A stretch of 64,000 bases of DNA from Hymenobacter sp. GOD-10R (GCF_035609205.1 NZ_CP141185.1:124001-188000); one strand, 5' to 3'. Numbered from the stretch's first letter, positions 17,770 to 26,610 are shown. Numbers and translations: made by a program. The notes: generated by a model not told the origin, from the sequence alone.

Positions 17770-18468
17770 CTACTGTGTTGTATTTGCTAGGGCGGCCAAT
17801 CTCTTTTCTATCAGATACTTCCGCGCATCACCCGACCCGTAGGGCAGGTGGCCATCTATGGCTTCCCGCATTTCTGGGTGCCGGAGCAGCTGCCCAACTT
17901 CAGCGGCGATATAAGCCCGCACCGCCTCAGAAGCGGTAGCAACCTCCGTGGCTAATTCGGGGCGGTTGTCAACCAGGTACACGATGTCTTCTAAATCATT
18001 GCTGAGGCGAATGTCCTGCATGCCCCGACTGCGCAAAGCTGCCAGCTTCGTGGCTACGAAGTAAACGGCTGGCATAATCTGAATAACCGTCTCATCGGGC
18101 AGCGTGTAAGGGAGCGCGTGCGCGAAGCCTTCCGGATACCAGGGATTCGAGAAGCCCAGAATATTGTCCTCGTTGAGGGGCATTATATCTACCACCAGGC
18201 TGCCCACCCGCCAGCGGCAGATAACTTTTGCCGTCTGGTCATTGACAAAGCCCAAGGCACGCAGTTCTTCTTCCAGGGCATAATAGGCCATGCGCGGGAC
18301 GACTTCGATGATGCAGTCCACATCATTCGTAAAGCGAGACTCGGGCGCTTTCGGAACGGTGTTGTACAAACCAGCGGTGCTACCGCCCACGAATACCACC
18401 CGGCTCAGCACCGGCCCCAAAGCGCGGGCCACGGCTTGCAAGGCCGCCAGATTTACCTGGTTAGACAT
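17770..18468 (-). CDS. AbiEii-like nucleotidyltransferase, probable toxin
   Basis: A 232-residue protein with a nucleotidyltransferase core: GGS at residues 28-30 (VVFVGGSTAGLY), then Asp49-Val50-Asp51 in FTNDVDCII, and a further acidic strand (VVDIMPLNED). The following KLAALRSRG and NDLEDIVYLV match the AbiEii/MenT-like arrangement. Toxins of that group pyrimidylate tRNA or otherwise modify RNA; the substrate here is inferred only. Its start overlaps the upstream HTH gene by eight bases, typical of type IV AbiE systems. The pair probably provides plasmid stability or phage defence. Confidence 0.72.
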   Translation of the reverse strand: MSNQVNLAALQAVARALGPVLSRVVFVGGSTAGLYNTVPKAPESRFTNDVDCIIEVVPRMAYYALEEELRALGFVNDQTAKVICRWRVGSLVVDIMPLNEDNILGFSNPWYPEGFAHALPYTLPDETVIQIMPAVYFVATKLAALRSRGMQDIRLSNDLEDIVYLVDNRPELATEVATASEAVRAYIAAEVGQLLRHPEMREAIDGHLPYGSGDARKYLIEKRLAALANTTQ

Positions 18469-18985
18469 GATTCAGGAGGGTAATCTCGCTTAGCATATCC
18501 ATAGCCAGCCGACGCTCGCGCGGGCGACCGACCCGCAGGGCATCGGTGAGGGCCAGCAACTCATAGAGTTGCGCATCTTCCCGGGCCACCTGCGGCACCT
18601 TGGGGTAGAGCGGGGCGATAGCTGCTCCCCAAACCTCCCCCTCGGCATCAGGCCAGACGTAGGCTTGTTCGGCCACAATCTGCGCCAGCAAGGGCGGCGC
18701 GCTATGGGCCGTGGGCAGGCCCCGGACCTGGGCACCCGGCTGGGTGGGAAACACCACCGGCAGGCCGTACAGGACAAACTCGGTAAAGGTGCGGCGGGCC
18801 ACCCGGCGCCCGGTACTATCCAGCAGTCGAGCGTACTGGCAGCGCTTGATGCCAAAGGATACTTCCGTCGGGCTCAGAAACAAGGAGCGGGCTAAATCCT
18901 TGCTGAGCCAGCTGCCCTCTTCCAGCAACATAATCTTGAAGAGGATGACTATGTCTTGGGGTCGCATTCCATTGTGATGGCGCAT
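18461..18985 (-). CDS. HTH antitoxin-like partner of the nucleotidyltransferase
   Basis: A 174-residue protein. Residues 8-65 look like a winged helix: IVILFKIMLL, LSKDLARSLFLSPTEVSFGI and KRCQYARLLD. The remainder is helical and uncharacterised, ending in LAMDMLSEITLLNHV. It precedes and overlaps the nucleotidyltransferase gene. In AbiE systems the antitoxin has an N-terminal winged helix that binds inverted repeats to repress its own promoter. A 31-bp palindrome sits 12 bases upstream of this ATG, which fits that design. Exact family assignment is by analogy. Confidence 0.65.
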   Translation of the reverse strand: MRHHNGMRPQDIVILFKIMLLEEGSWLSKDLARSLFLSPTEVSFGIKRCQYARLLDSTGRRVARRTFTEFVLYGLPVVFPTQPGAQVRGLPTAHSAPPLLAQIVAEQAYVWPDAEGEVWGAAIAPLYPKVPQVAREDAQLYELLALTDALRVGRPRERRLAMDMLSEITLLNHV

Positions 18986-18996
18986 GAGTAGTTAGT

Positions 18997-19027
18997 ATTT
19001 TCAGTTTGCAAATTGCAAACTGAAAAT
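18997..19027. promoter_or_regulatory. 31-bp palindromic operator upstream of the TA pair
   Basis: A perfect inverted repeat with 15-bp arms around one central base; the core reads CAGTTTGCAA on one side and TTGCAAACTG on the other. It lies 12 bases upstream of the HTH gene start on the minus strand. No T-tract follows in that direction, and its place before rather than after a gene argues for an autoregulatory operator rather than a terminator. Confidence 0.7.
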
Positions 19028-19253
19028 CATTCTGACAAGTTTCAGCCTTGGCAGGGTTGAGTGATTGAGCTCATATTGATTAGGGGGCCCGAGTACTTGG
19101 CAAAAACTTTTCAAACTTAGGAATCTTAAACCTTCCCTACCTAAAAACCCTACGTGCCCAAACTATCGGCGCAGGTAACGAGCGGCGCTCCGAACAAGCT
19201 CAGAATTGCCTCCTAGTCTTGCCTTACCATCCCACACTTACCTGGTAAGGCTC

Positions 19254-20126
19254 ATGCGACATTTTTTGCTGGCGGCGCTGCTGGCGGTTCCCGGCTACCC
19301 CCGGCCGGCAACCGGCGGGGCCCCGGCGGGTAGCTCCTACAACTTTACCCACCCGGCCACCACCTATGCTGTGCCGGCCGAGCTGCGCGAGCTATCCGGG
19401 CAGGCGTGGGGCAGCGCCCAGCAGCTGGCCTGCATCGAGGACGAAGCCGGCAGCCTATTTTTCTATAACCTGCGCACCCAGCGCCTCGACAGCACCGTGC
19501 AGTTTGCGGGCCCCGGCGACTACGAGGACGTGGCGCGGGTGCCCAGCGGCTGGCTCATCCTGCGCAGCGACGGCCGGCTGTTTAAGCGCGCCGGCCACGT
19601 AACTACTACGTACGACACTGGCCTGAGCGCCGCTAACGAGCCGGAAGGCCTCACCTACGACCCCGCCACTCAGACGCTGCTGGTGGCCTGCAAGGGCGAG
19701 CCCGGTGCGGGCCTGCCCGCCACCCAGCGGGCGGTGTACCGCCTCAATCCCCGCACCTACCACATCGACGCGGCCCCCGCCTACGTGCTGGATATTCCGG
19801 CCATCCTGGCCCGCTCGCCGGCCGCCGTGCGCCCCGGCGAAACCGCCCAAAAGGCCGGTAGCCTGAGTCGGTTTGCGCCCTCGGCCGTGGCGGTGCACCC
19901 ACGCACCCACCACGTGTTCGTGCTCTCGGCCCGCGGCAACGACCTAGTGGAGCTGGATGCGCAGGGCGGGCTCGTGGCCGCGCACACGCTGGACCCGGCG
20001 CTGTTTCCGCAGCCCGAAGGCCTAGCATTTGCGCCCACTGGCGACCTGTTCGTGTCGAGCGAAGCCGGCAGCAAGCACGGGCCGGGCCGCTTGTATCGCT
20101 TCGCTGAGCTGCCAGCTAACCCTTAA
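19254..20126 (+). CDS. secreted SdiA-regulated-like beta-propeller protein
   Basis: The ATG at 19254 gives 290 residues with a signal peptide (MRHFLLAALLAVPG). The mature protein resembles the SdiA-regulated/YjiK group: LRELSGQAWG, IEDEAGSLFFYNLRTQ, then FAGPGDYEDVARV and PEGLTYDPATQTLLVAC, with a later PSAVAVHPRTHHVFVLSA and PEGLAFAPTGDLFVSSEA. These are blade-like repeats of an exported propeller. An earlier TTG at 19206 is rejected. The EamA-type gene follows 13 bases later, so they are likely cotranscribed. Ligand unknown. Confidence 0.75.
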   Translation: MRHFLLAALLAVPGYPRPATGGAPAGSSYNFTHPATTYAVPAELRELSGQAWGSAQQLACIEDEAGSLFFYNLRTQRLDSTVQFAGPGDYEDVARVPSGWLILRSDGRLFKRAGHVTTTYDTGLSAANEPEGLTYDPATQTLLVACKGEPGAGLPATQRAVYRLNPRTYHIDAAPAYVLDIPAILARSPAAVRPGETAQKAGSLSRFAPSAVAVHPRTHHVFVLSARGNDLVELDAQGGLVAAHTLDPALFPQPEGLAFAPTGDLFVSSEAGSKHGPGRLYRFAELPANP

Positions 20127-20139
20127 TCATTAGCTTACT

Positions 20140-20553
20140 ATGTGGTGGATTTATGCCTTGCTCTCGGCCGTGTTTGCGGCGCTCACGGCCATTCTGGCCA
20201 AAATTGGCATTAAGGGTGTCGACTCTAACCTGGCTACGGCCATCCGCACGGTGGTTATCCTGGTGCTGGCCTGGGGCATTGTCTATTTCCGGGGCGGGCT
20301 CGACCAGATTGGCCTGCTCACGCGCACCAACCTGATTTTCCTGGGCTTGTCGGGCGTGGCCACGGGACTGTCGTGGATATTCTACTTCCGGGCCTTACAG
20401 CTGGGCAAAGTGTCGCAGGTGGCTCCGGTCGATAAGCTCAGCGTGGCCATTGCCATTGTGCTGTCGGTAGTGTTTTTGGGCGAGAAGCTGACCTGGCACA
20501 CTGGCCTGGGCGCGGCAATGATTATCGGCGGCACGCTGGTCTTGATTTTCTGA
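20140..20553 (+). CDS. single-domain EamA-type small membrane protein, second copy
   Basis: A 137-residue protein of five hydrophobic segments, starting MWWIYALLSAVFAALT. It aligns end to end with the protein at 8351-8764 (same length, shared LATAIR, LQLGKVSQV-type and DKLSVA motifs). It follows the propeller gene by 13 bases and precedes a PAP2 phosphatase by 23. Probably one half-size transporter subunit; substrate unknown. Confidence 0.85.
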   Translation: MWWIYALLSAVFAALTAILAKIGIKGVDSNLATAIRTVVILVLAWGIVYFRGGLDQIGLLTRTNLIFLGLSGVATGLSWIFYFRALQLGKVSQVAPVDKLSVAIAIVLSVVFLGEKLTWHTGLGAAMIIGGTLVLIF

Positions 20554-20576
20554 CTTCTTTTCAAGCCTTTTAGCCT

Positions 20577-21392
20577 ATGCGCTTTTCCTTTCTAAAAGCG
20601 GCGGGCCTGGCCCTGCTGCTGGCCGGCCCGCTGGGCGCGACCCACGCCCAGCAGGTGCCCGCCCCGGCGGCGGCCGATACCCTGCACAAATACGAGCGCC
20701 CGGCGGTGGGCGTAGCAGCCGACGAAAAGCGCAGCTTTTTCCAAAGCAAGGGCTTCCGGGCGGCGGTCGTACCGGCGGTGCTCATCGGCTACGGCATCAG
20801 CACGATTAACGGCCACGGCTTCTACTCCAGCTACGATGCTAAGAGCGACATCAACCACCTCTTTGGCCCCGGCCGCCACACGCACGTCGATGATTACCTG
20901 CAATTCGCGCCCTACTTCGAGCTGGGCGGGGTGCTGCTGGCCGGCGTCGAGAGCAAAAACGACCGCGTGAACCTGGGCCTGGTCATCCTCAAGAGCGAGG
21001 TATTTATGCTGGCCAGCGTGTTCGCGGTGAAAAACCTGACCAACATCACCCGGCCCGATGGCACGGCCACGGCCTTCCCGTCGGGGCACACGGCGCAGGC
21101 GTTTCTGGCCGCCAGCATCGTGCACACCGAGCTGCGCGAGAAGAGCCAGTGGTACGGGGTAGGGGCCTACACCATTGCCACCGGCGTGGCCGCCCTGCGC
21201 ATGCTAAACGACAAGCACTGGGAATCCGACGTGTTTGCCGGGGCGGGCTTCGGCATTCTCTCGGCCCACCTGGCCTACCTCACCCACCGCCACCGCTGGG
21301 GCCGCAAGCCGCTGGGCGCAGCCTCGTGGCAGGTAGCGCCGCTCTACTACGCCGGGGCCACGGGCCTGACGCTGCACTGGCAGCTGCGCTAA
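20577..21392 (+). CDS. secreted PAP2-family phosphatase
   Basis: A 271-residue protein with a signal peptide ending near GATHAQQ. The PAP2 (type 2 phosphatidic acid phosphatase) motifs are readable: KNLTNITRPDGTATAFPSGH, in which the SGH holds a catalytic His, and later NDKHWESDVFAGAGFG with the second catalytic His. Such enzymes dephosphorylate lipid phosphates, including undecaprenyl pyrophosphate. The N-terminal 90 residues are variable. It belongs to a run of closely spaced envelope-protein genes and a second PAP2 protein lies at 23251. Confidence 0.85.
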   Translation: MRFSFLKAAGLALLLAGPLGATHAQQVPAPAAADTLHKYERPAVGVAADEKRSFFQSKGFRAAVVPAVLIGYGISTINGHGFYSSYDAKSDINHLFGPGRHTHVDDYLQFAPYFELGGVLLAGVESKNDRVNLGLVILKSEVFMLASVFAVKNLTNITRPDGTATAFPSGHTAQAFLAASIVHTELREKSQWYGVGAYTIATGVAALRMLNDKHWESDVFAGAGFGILSAHLAYLTHRHRWGRKPLGAASWQVAPLYYAGATGLTLHWQLR

Positions 21393-21417
21393 GCTACCTA
21401 TTCATTGACTGCTTGTT

Positions 21418-22167
21418 ATGAAGAAGATACCCGCCGTCACCCTACTGTTTTGGGTGATGAAAATCTGCGCCACCACGCTGGGCGAAACAGCCGGCGACCT
21501 GCTTTCCATGACCCTGAACGTGGGCTACGGCGTCAGCTCGCTCATCCTATTCAGCATTTTTCTGGTGGTGCTGGCGGGGCAGCTGGCCGTGCGCCGCTAC
21601 GTGCCGGTGCTCTACTGGGCCGTGATACTGGCCACCAGCACGGCCGGCACCACGCTCTCCGACTACATGGACCGCACCCTGGGCCTGGGTTACGCCGCCG
21701 GCGCGGCCCTGCTCGTGACGCTGCTGCTACTCACGCTGGGGTTGTGGTGGCAGAGCGAAAAGTCCCTATCCGTCAATGACATCAAGACGCGCAAGGGCGA
21801 GCTGTTTTACTGGACGGCCATCTTATTTTCTAATACCCTAGGCACGGCACTGGGCGATTTTCTGGCCGACGACTCGGGCCTGGGCTTTGGGGGCGGGGCG
21901 CTGCTCATTGGCAGCCTACTGGCCGTGGTGGTGCTGGCGCACTACGTCACGCGGGTGCCGGGCGTGCTGCTGTTTTGGGTGGCCTTTGTGCTCACGCGGC
22001 CCTTTGGGGCCACGTTTGGCGACCTGTTGACCAAGACGCCTGAAAAGCACGGCTTGGGCTTTGGCACCACGGGCTCGTCGCTGATTCTGTTTGGCATCCT
22101 GGCCGGGCTGGTAGCCTACGAGTCGTTGCGCCCGGCGGCGCGCCCGGCCGAGCTACCCGCCCGCTAA
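21418..22167 (+). CDS. COG4705-like membrane protein with four repeats
   Basis: A 249-residue integral membrane protein of the uncharacterised COG4705 type. Four internal repeats each have an aromatic start and a Gly/Asp motif: FWVMKICATTLGETAGD, YWAVILATSTAGTTLSD, YWTAILFSNTLGTALGD and FWVAFVLTRPFGATFGD. Each is followed by a short loop and LGxG or similar. About eight membrane helices are expected. The repeated G-x-x-x-G/S-D motif suggests a pseudo-fourfold or twofold-pair channel or transporter. Function unknown. It lies between two phosphatase/propeller genes. Confidence 0.8.
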   Translation: MKKIPAVTLLFWVMKICATTLGETAGDLLSMTLNVGYGVSSLILFSIFLVVLAGQLAVRRYVPVLYWAVILATSTAGTTLSDYMDRTLGLGYAAGAALLVTLLLLTLGLWWQSEKSLSVNDIKTRKGELFYWTAILFSNTLGTALGDFLADDSGLGFGGGALLIGSLLAVVVLAHYVTRVPGVLLFWVAFVLTRPFGATFGDLLTKTPEKHGLGFGTTGSSLILFGILAGLVAYESLRPAARPAELPAR

Positions 22168-22210
22168 AAAGCAGGTAGTCTTTCCTGCGTTCTCCTTTTT
22201 CAAATCTTCG

Positions 22211-23236
22211 ATGAAACACTTGCTTGCTGCTGCCGCGCTTACACTATTGCTAGCGCCCGCGGCCCGCGCCCAAGCCCCTGCCGCGCCCTACCGCCTGCTG
22301 CACACCATTCCGGTGCCGGGCGATGGCGGCTGGGATTTTATGACCATTGACCCCGCCGGCAAACGCCTCTACGTGGCCCACAACGCCCAGGTCGACGTGA
22401 TTGACCTGGCCACCCGCCGGGTGGTGGGCACCGTGACGGGCACGCCCGCCGCCCACGGCGTGGCCGTGGTGCCCGCCACCGGCCGCGGCTACGTGAGCTG
22501 CGGGCGCAACAACTACTGCGTGGCCTTCGACCTCAAAACCTTCCGCAACCTGGGTGCCATCGCCACCGGCCCCAAGCCCGACGCCGTGTTCTACGACGCA
22601 TTTGCGAAGCGAATATTTGCCTTCAGCAACGCCGGGGGCCAAAGCTCGGTGCTCGACCCGGCCAGCGGCCGGGTAGTGGGCACGGCCGCGCTGGGCGGCG
22701 ACGTGGAAGTGCCCGCCAGCGACGGCCAGGGCCACATTTTCGTGAATCTGGAAGACAAGAGCGAGGTGGTGGAGTTCGATGCCCGGTCGCTGGCCGTGCG
22801 CCACCGCTACCCCCTGGCGCCCGGGGCCGAGCCTACCGGTCTGGCTTTCAACCCGCGCACGCATCGCCTCTTCAGTGGTTGCGCCAACGGCAAGCTGGTG
22901 GTGACCGACAGCCAGACCGGCCGGCAGGTGGCGGTGCTGCCCATCGGCCAGGGCGTGGATGGTGTGGCCTTCGACGCCAGCGCCGGCAACATCGTGACCA
23001 CCAACGGCGAGGGTACGCTCACCGTCATCCACGAAGATGCACCTGACAAGTACCGGGTGGTGGCCACCATCCCCACCGCCCCCGGCGCCCGCACCGTGAC
23101 CCAGAGCCCCACCACGCACCACCTCTTCACCTGCACTGCCGACTTGGGCCCCGCCCCGGCACCCACGGCCGAGAACCCGCATCCGCGCCCAAGCATCGTG
23201 CCCGGTACGTTTCGGGTGCTCGAATATGGTCGCTAA
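22211..23236 (+). CDS. secreted YncE-like beta-propeller protein
   Basis: A 341-residue exported protein (signal MKHLLAAAALTLLLAPAARA). Propeller blades with the usual ...GxxxxVID... pattern are seen: RLYVAHNAQVDVIDLATRRV, KTFRNLGAIATGPKPDAVFY and PASGRVVGTAALGG. It resembles YncE/40-residue YVTN repeat proteins. Three further such proteins are in the window (32679, 52269 and 53977). A PAP2 gene follows 14 bases downstream. The role is probably periplasmic ligand or metal-complex sensing or binding, but that is inferred. Confidence 0.82.
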   Translation: MKHLLAAAALTLLLAPAARAQAPAAPYRLLHTIPVPGDGGWDFMTIDPAGKRLYVAHNAQVDVIDLATRRVVGTVTGTPAAHGVAVVPATGRGYVSCGRNNYCVAFDLKTFRNLGAIATGPKPDAVFYDAFAKRIFAFSNAGGQSSVLDPASGRVVGTAALGGDVEVPASDGQGHIFVNLEDKSEVVEFDARSLAVRHRYPLAPGAEPTGLAFNPRTHRLFSGCANGKLVVTDSQTGRQVAVLPIGQGVDGVAFDASAGNIVTTNGEGTLTVIHEDAPDKYRVVATIPTAPGARTVTQSPTTHHLFTCTADLGPAPAPTAENPHPRPSIVPGTFRVLEYGR

Positions 23237-23250
23237 ACTAGCTACTGTTA

Positions 23251-23985
23251 ATGAATGCATTGCATAGCCTTGCTGCGGCGTGGCGCCGCCATCGCCCCTT
23301 GCTGCTGCTGCTAGCCGTGGTGGCGGCTAGCTGGGGGCTATTTCTGGAGGTGGCGCACGAGCTGCGCGAAGACCGCCGCCAGCCCGACCACGGCTTTCCG
23401 TTTGACCGGCCAGTGCTCAACTTTTTGCACCAGCGCCCCACGCCGGCCCTGTGCGCGGTGGCCGCCCAGCTCAGTGACCTCCAGGGCCCGGTATGGCTGA
23501 GCGTGTACGCGCTGGGGGCCTTCGGGCTGGGCTGGGGACTCTACCGGCGGCGCTACCGCGAAGTCGGTTTTGCAGTGGGCGCGGTGGGCGGCACCATGGC
23601 CTTTAACCTGCTGGCCAAGTATCACTTCGAGCGGCTGCGGCCCGATTTTTACCACCAGGTATGCGGGGAAGCCTTGCGGCAGCTGCCCGACCCGAGCTTT
23701 CCCAGCGGCCACGTCATGGCTTCGCTGGCGTTGGCTAGTGCGGCCGGCATTCTGGGCTGGCGTACGCGCTGGCGCTGGGTGGGGTGGGGCATCGGCCTGC
23801 TGTTTGCGCTGGGAGTGGCGTGGTCGCGCCTTTACCTGGCCGCCCACTATCCGTCCGACGTGCTGGCCGGCTGGTTTGCCACCGGCGGCTGGGTGGGGAG
23901 CCTCTACCTGGCATTTGCGCGCTATCTGCCCACCTTACGGCCGTTGGGGCAGCAACCGGGGCTGCCAACCATTCGCGGGGGGTAG
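23251..23985 (+). CDS. membrane PAP2-family phosphatase
   Basis: A 244-residue PAP2 protein with about five membrane helices. Motifs: KYHFERLRP (C1), PSFPSGHVMASLALA (C2, catalytic His) and SRLYLAAHYPSDVLAGW (C3, second catalytic His). All three are intact, so it should be an active lipid phosphatase of the BcrC/PgpB type, with the active site on the periplasmic face. It follows the propeller gene closely. It is shorter and more hydrophobic than the PAP2 at 20577. Confidence 0.88.
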   Translation: MNALHSLAAAWRRHRPLLLLLAVVAASWGLFLEVAHELREDRRQPDHGFPFDRPVLNFLHQRPTPALCAVAAQLSDLQGPVWLSVYALGAFGLGWGLYRRRYREVGFAVGAVGGTMAFNLLAKYHFERLRPDFYHQVCGEALRQLPDPSFPSGHVMASLALASAAGILGWRTRWRWVGWGIGLLFALGVAWSRLYLAAHYPSDVLAGWFATGGWVGSLYLAFARYLPTLRPLGQQPGLPTIRGG

Positions 23986-24053
23986 GGGGTGAAGGCCGCT
24001 ACACCACCTAACAGGCCGTGCCCATCCGGGCCCGGCCTGCTTACCCAGGTTGG

Positions 24054-24485
24054 CTACTTTTTGGCGGGCGTGCCATCGGCGTGAAACACTACGTCCCGCC
24101 GCTTGCCGTGCTTGCTTAGCTCCGCCTCGTAGGTAGTAGCGCCGCTGGCCGCTACGATGGTAGCAGCTTCGGTTACTTTATAGCCTGGATAGGCGCGGGC
24201 CAGCGTGGCGCGCACCGGGGCGGGCAAATGGCTGGGGGCCATATCCGTCTCGGTTTCGAGCAGGGCCCCGGCCGGACTCAGCAACGCCGACATGGTGGCG
24301 CCGTTCAGCGTAAAGCCGGCTTCGTAGTGGTCGCCTTCCTTTTCCCAGGTGGGGGCTTTCACCGCCGGGAATGTTGCGTTGAAGGTGGCCACCACGGCGG
24401 CGGGCACCTGGGTTGGCTGGAGGGTTTGGGCCTGGGCTGAGTAGGCCAGGCCCGCCAGCAGTACTGGCAACAAGGTCTTTTTCAT
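24054..24485 (-). CDS. secreted PepSY-like (DUF2874) protein
   Basis: A 143-residue exported protein with signal MKKTLLPVLLAGLAYSAQAQ. The mature part has two PepSY-like segments, FPAVKAPTWEKEGDHYEAGF and a later YPGYKVTEAATIVAASGAT followed by VVFHADGTP. This matches the PepSY-like domain common in Bacteroidota, which may bind or inhibit peptidases or ions in the periplasm. It runs opposite to the two-component genes downstream, and convergent with the PAP2 gene. Confidence 0.82.
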   Translation of the reverse strand: MKKTLLPVLLAGLAYSAQAQTLQPTQVPAAVVATFNATFPAVKAPTWEKEGDHYEAGFTLNGATMSALLSPAGALLETETDMAPSHLPAPVRATLARAYPGYKVTEAATIVAASGATTYEAELSKHGKRRDVVFHADGTPAKK

Positions 24486-24634
24486 GTGGGTAATGGGGTA
24501 GGGGTTGAGAAACTACCTGCCAAGATTACCCGCTGATGTTGAGGATAATCGGAGTATGCCGCGTTATCCGGAAACCTAGTTGCCGGCCTCTGTAGCAGAC
24601 CCTAGCCCCGTTGTTTTTCTTACTCCCGCATTCG

Positions 24635-25318
24635 ATGAAACTGTTAATCATAGAAGACGAGGCCGAGCTGGCCGCCAGCCTCGTCAGCCACCTGCAAGGC
24701 CAGCAGTACGTGTGCGAAGTGGCCCGCACCTTCGCCGCCGCCGAGGAGAAATTGCTGCTCTTCGACTACGACTGCATTCTGCTCGACCTCACGCTGCCCG
24801 GCGGCGACGGCCTGGAGCTGCTGCGCCAGCTGCAAGCCCGCCAGCAAGCCGATGGCGTCATCATTACCTCGGCCCGCGATGCCCTCGACGACCGCATCGC
24901 GGGCCTGCACCTGGGGGCCGACGACTACCTGCCCAAGCCCTTTCACCTCTCCGAGCTGAGCGCCCGCATCGCGGCGCTGGTGCGGCGGCGGCGCTTCAAC
25001 GGCTCCAACGTGGTGCAGGCCGGCCCGCTGGCCGTGGACGTGCTGGCCCGCACGGCTACCGTGCACGGCCAGCCGCTAACCCTCACGCGCAGCGAGCTGG
25101 ACCTCTTGCTGCTGCTGCTGGCCAATCAGCGCCGGGTGGTGATGAAATCGACCATCGCCGAGCACGTGTCGGGCGATTTGGCCGAGCATTTCGACTCGTT
25201 CGAGCCGGTGTACACCCACGTCAAAAACCTGAAGCGCAAGCTCGGCGAGGTGGGCCTGGGCGAGTGCATCCGCACGGTGTACGGGCTGGGCTACCGCTTC
25301 GAGCTGCCCACCGCATGA
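24635..25318 (+). CDS. OmpR/PhoB-type response regulator (second module)
   Basis: The ATG at 24635 gives 227 residues starting MKLLIIEDEAELAAS. The receiver has Asp51 in ILLDLTLPGGDGL and the Lys in YLPKPFHL. The winged-helix domain ends with IRTVYGLGYRFELPTA. An upstream TTG at 24611 is rejected because it precedes the canonical receiver start. The gene ends in an ATGA overlap with the kinase gene. It probably controls the second RND efflux operon, by position. Confidence 0.92.
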   Translation: MKLLIIEDEAELAASLVSHLQGQQYVCEVARTFAAAEEKLLLFDYDCILLDLTLPGGDGLELLRQLQARQQADGVIITSARDALDDRIAGLHLGADDYLPKPFHLSELSARIAALVRRRRFNGSNVVQAGPLAVDVLARTATVHGQPLTLTRSELDLLLLLLANQRRVVMKSTIAEHVSGDLAEHFDSFEPVYTHVKNLKRKLGEVGLGECIRTVYGLGYRFELPTA

Positions 25319-26610
25319 GCACGCCGCGCCCCGTAAAGCTGCTGCTGCGCACGCTCCGCGCGCAGCTCGTGTACGCCGGCCTAGTGTCGGTGGCCGGCAC
25401 GTTCGTGTTCTATTTCGTGCTGCAACAGCTCTACTACGTCGACGTGGACGAGGCCCTGCTGCTGCGCCGCGACGAGGTGGCCGCCAAGCTGCCGCTGCTG
25501 GCTTCGCCCGCCGACCTGGCCCTGTGGCAGCGCCTCGACCGCGACCTGGAACTGCGTCCTTTGCGCCCCGGTGAGGCCGCGCCGCCTACCCGTATCGTGG
25601 GCGAAAAGCGCTACTTGGCAGCGGCCAACGAGTGGGAGCCCTACCGCACGCTCACCACCACCGTGCCCTACCAGGGCCAGCCCTACCGGCTGGTGCTGCG
25701 CAGCTCATTGGTGGAAAGCGAAGATTTGCTGGTCGCCATCGGGCTGGCGCAGGCGGGGCTGCTGGTGGTGCTGCTGGGCGGGCTGGTGCTGGTGCAGCAG
25801 CGGGTAGCGCGGCGGCTCTGGCAGCCGTTTTACCAAACGCTGGCGCAGCTGCGACGCTTCCGGCTCGACCAGCGCGCACCCGTCGAGCTGGCGGCGTCGC
25901 CCACGCTGGAGTTTCAGGAGTTGAACACCGCTCTCACCGACCTGCTCACCCAGCACCGCCGCCTCTACCACAGCCAGAAGGAGTTTACCGAAAACGCGGC
26001 CCACGAGATGCAGACGCCCCTGGCCGTGCAGCACACCAAGCTGGAGCTACTGGCCCAGCAGCCCGACCTGAGCGAGGAGCAAGCCCAGCACCTCGACGCC
26101 CTGCTGGCCGTGACCCAGCGCCTGGCCCGCCTCAACCGCAGCCTGCTGCTGCTGGCCCGCCTCGAAAACCAGCAGTTCGCCGCCGACGAGCAGGTGGAGC
26201 TGAGCCAGGTACTTACCAGCCTGACCGCCCAGGTGCAAGAGCAAATCGAAGCGGCGGGCCTCTCCCTCACCCTGGCCCTGGCGGCCCCGGTAACCCTGCG
26301 CGCCAACGCTACCTTAGTAGAAATCCTGGTTAGTAACCTGCTGGTGAATGCCATCCGGCACAACGGGCCGGGCGGCACGGTAGCCGTAACCCTCACCGCT
26401 GGGCAGCTCACGGTGGAAAACACCGGCCGGGCCGAGGCACTGCCGGCTGGCCGCGAGTTTGCCCGCTTCCGCAAGGACGCGCTGAGCGCCGCCGGTGGGG
26501 TAGGGCTGGGGCTAGCCATCAGCCGCCAAATCTGCGATACCTGCGGGCTGACGCTGGCCTATGAGTTTGCCCCGCCCAACCGGCACCGCTTCACGGTGGG
26601 CTGGGCGTAG
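25315..26610 (+). CDS. sensor histidine kinase of the second efflux module
   Basis: This kinase has 431 residues. Membrane segments lie at about 20-38 and 140-160, with a periplasmic loop of about 100 residues. The phosphoacceptor is His230 in ENAAHEMQTPLAV, where the usual S-H-E-L-R-T-P box is H-E-M-Q-T-P. The HATPase domain has NLLVNAIRHN, and GVGLGLAISRQICD. The G1 region (NTGRAE) is short for a kinase of this class, so activity should be checked. Its ATG overlaps the regulator's stop. A long in-frame upstream extension (from 24580) merely shadows the regulator gene and is rejected. Confidence 0.88.
   Translation: MSTPRPVKLLLRTLRAQLVYAGLVSVAGTFVFYFVLQQLYYVDVDEALLLRRDEVAAKLPLLASPADLALWQRLDRDLELRPLRPGEAAPPTRIVGEKRYLAAANEWEPYRTLTTTVPYQGQPYRLVLRSSLVESEDLLVAIGLAQAGLLVVLLGGLVLVQQRVARRLWQPFYQTLAQLRRFRLDQRAPVELAASPTLEFQELNTALTDLLTQHRRLYHSQKEFTENAAHEMQTPLAVQHTKLELLAQQPDLSEEQAQHLDALLAVTQRLARLNRSLLLLARLENQQFAADEQVELSQVLTSLTAQVQEQIEAAGLSLTLALAAPVTLRANATLVEILVSNLLVNAIRHNGPGGTVAVTLTAGQLTVENTGRAEALPAGREFARFRKDALSAAGGVGLGLAISRQICDTCGLTLAYEFAPPNRHRFTVGWA

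Noticed and set aside
18997..19027. Palindrome as a terminator
   Set aside because: It lies upstream of the minus-strand gene start, with no gene ending there; an operator is more likely.
24580..25314. Upstream in-frame extension of the second histidine kinase
   Set aside because: It is Arg/Pro-rich and overlaps the response-regulator gene in another frame; the kinase starts at the ATGA overlap at 25315.
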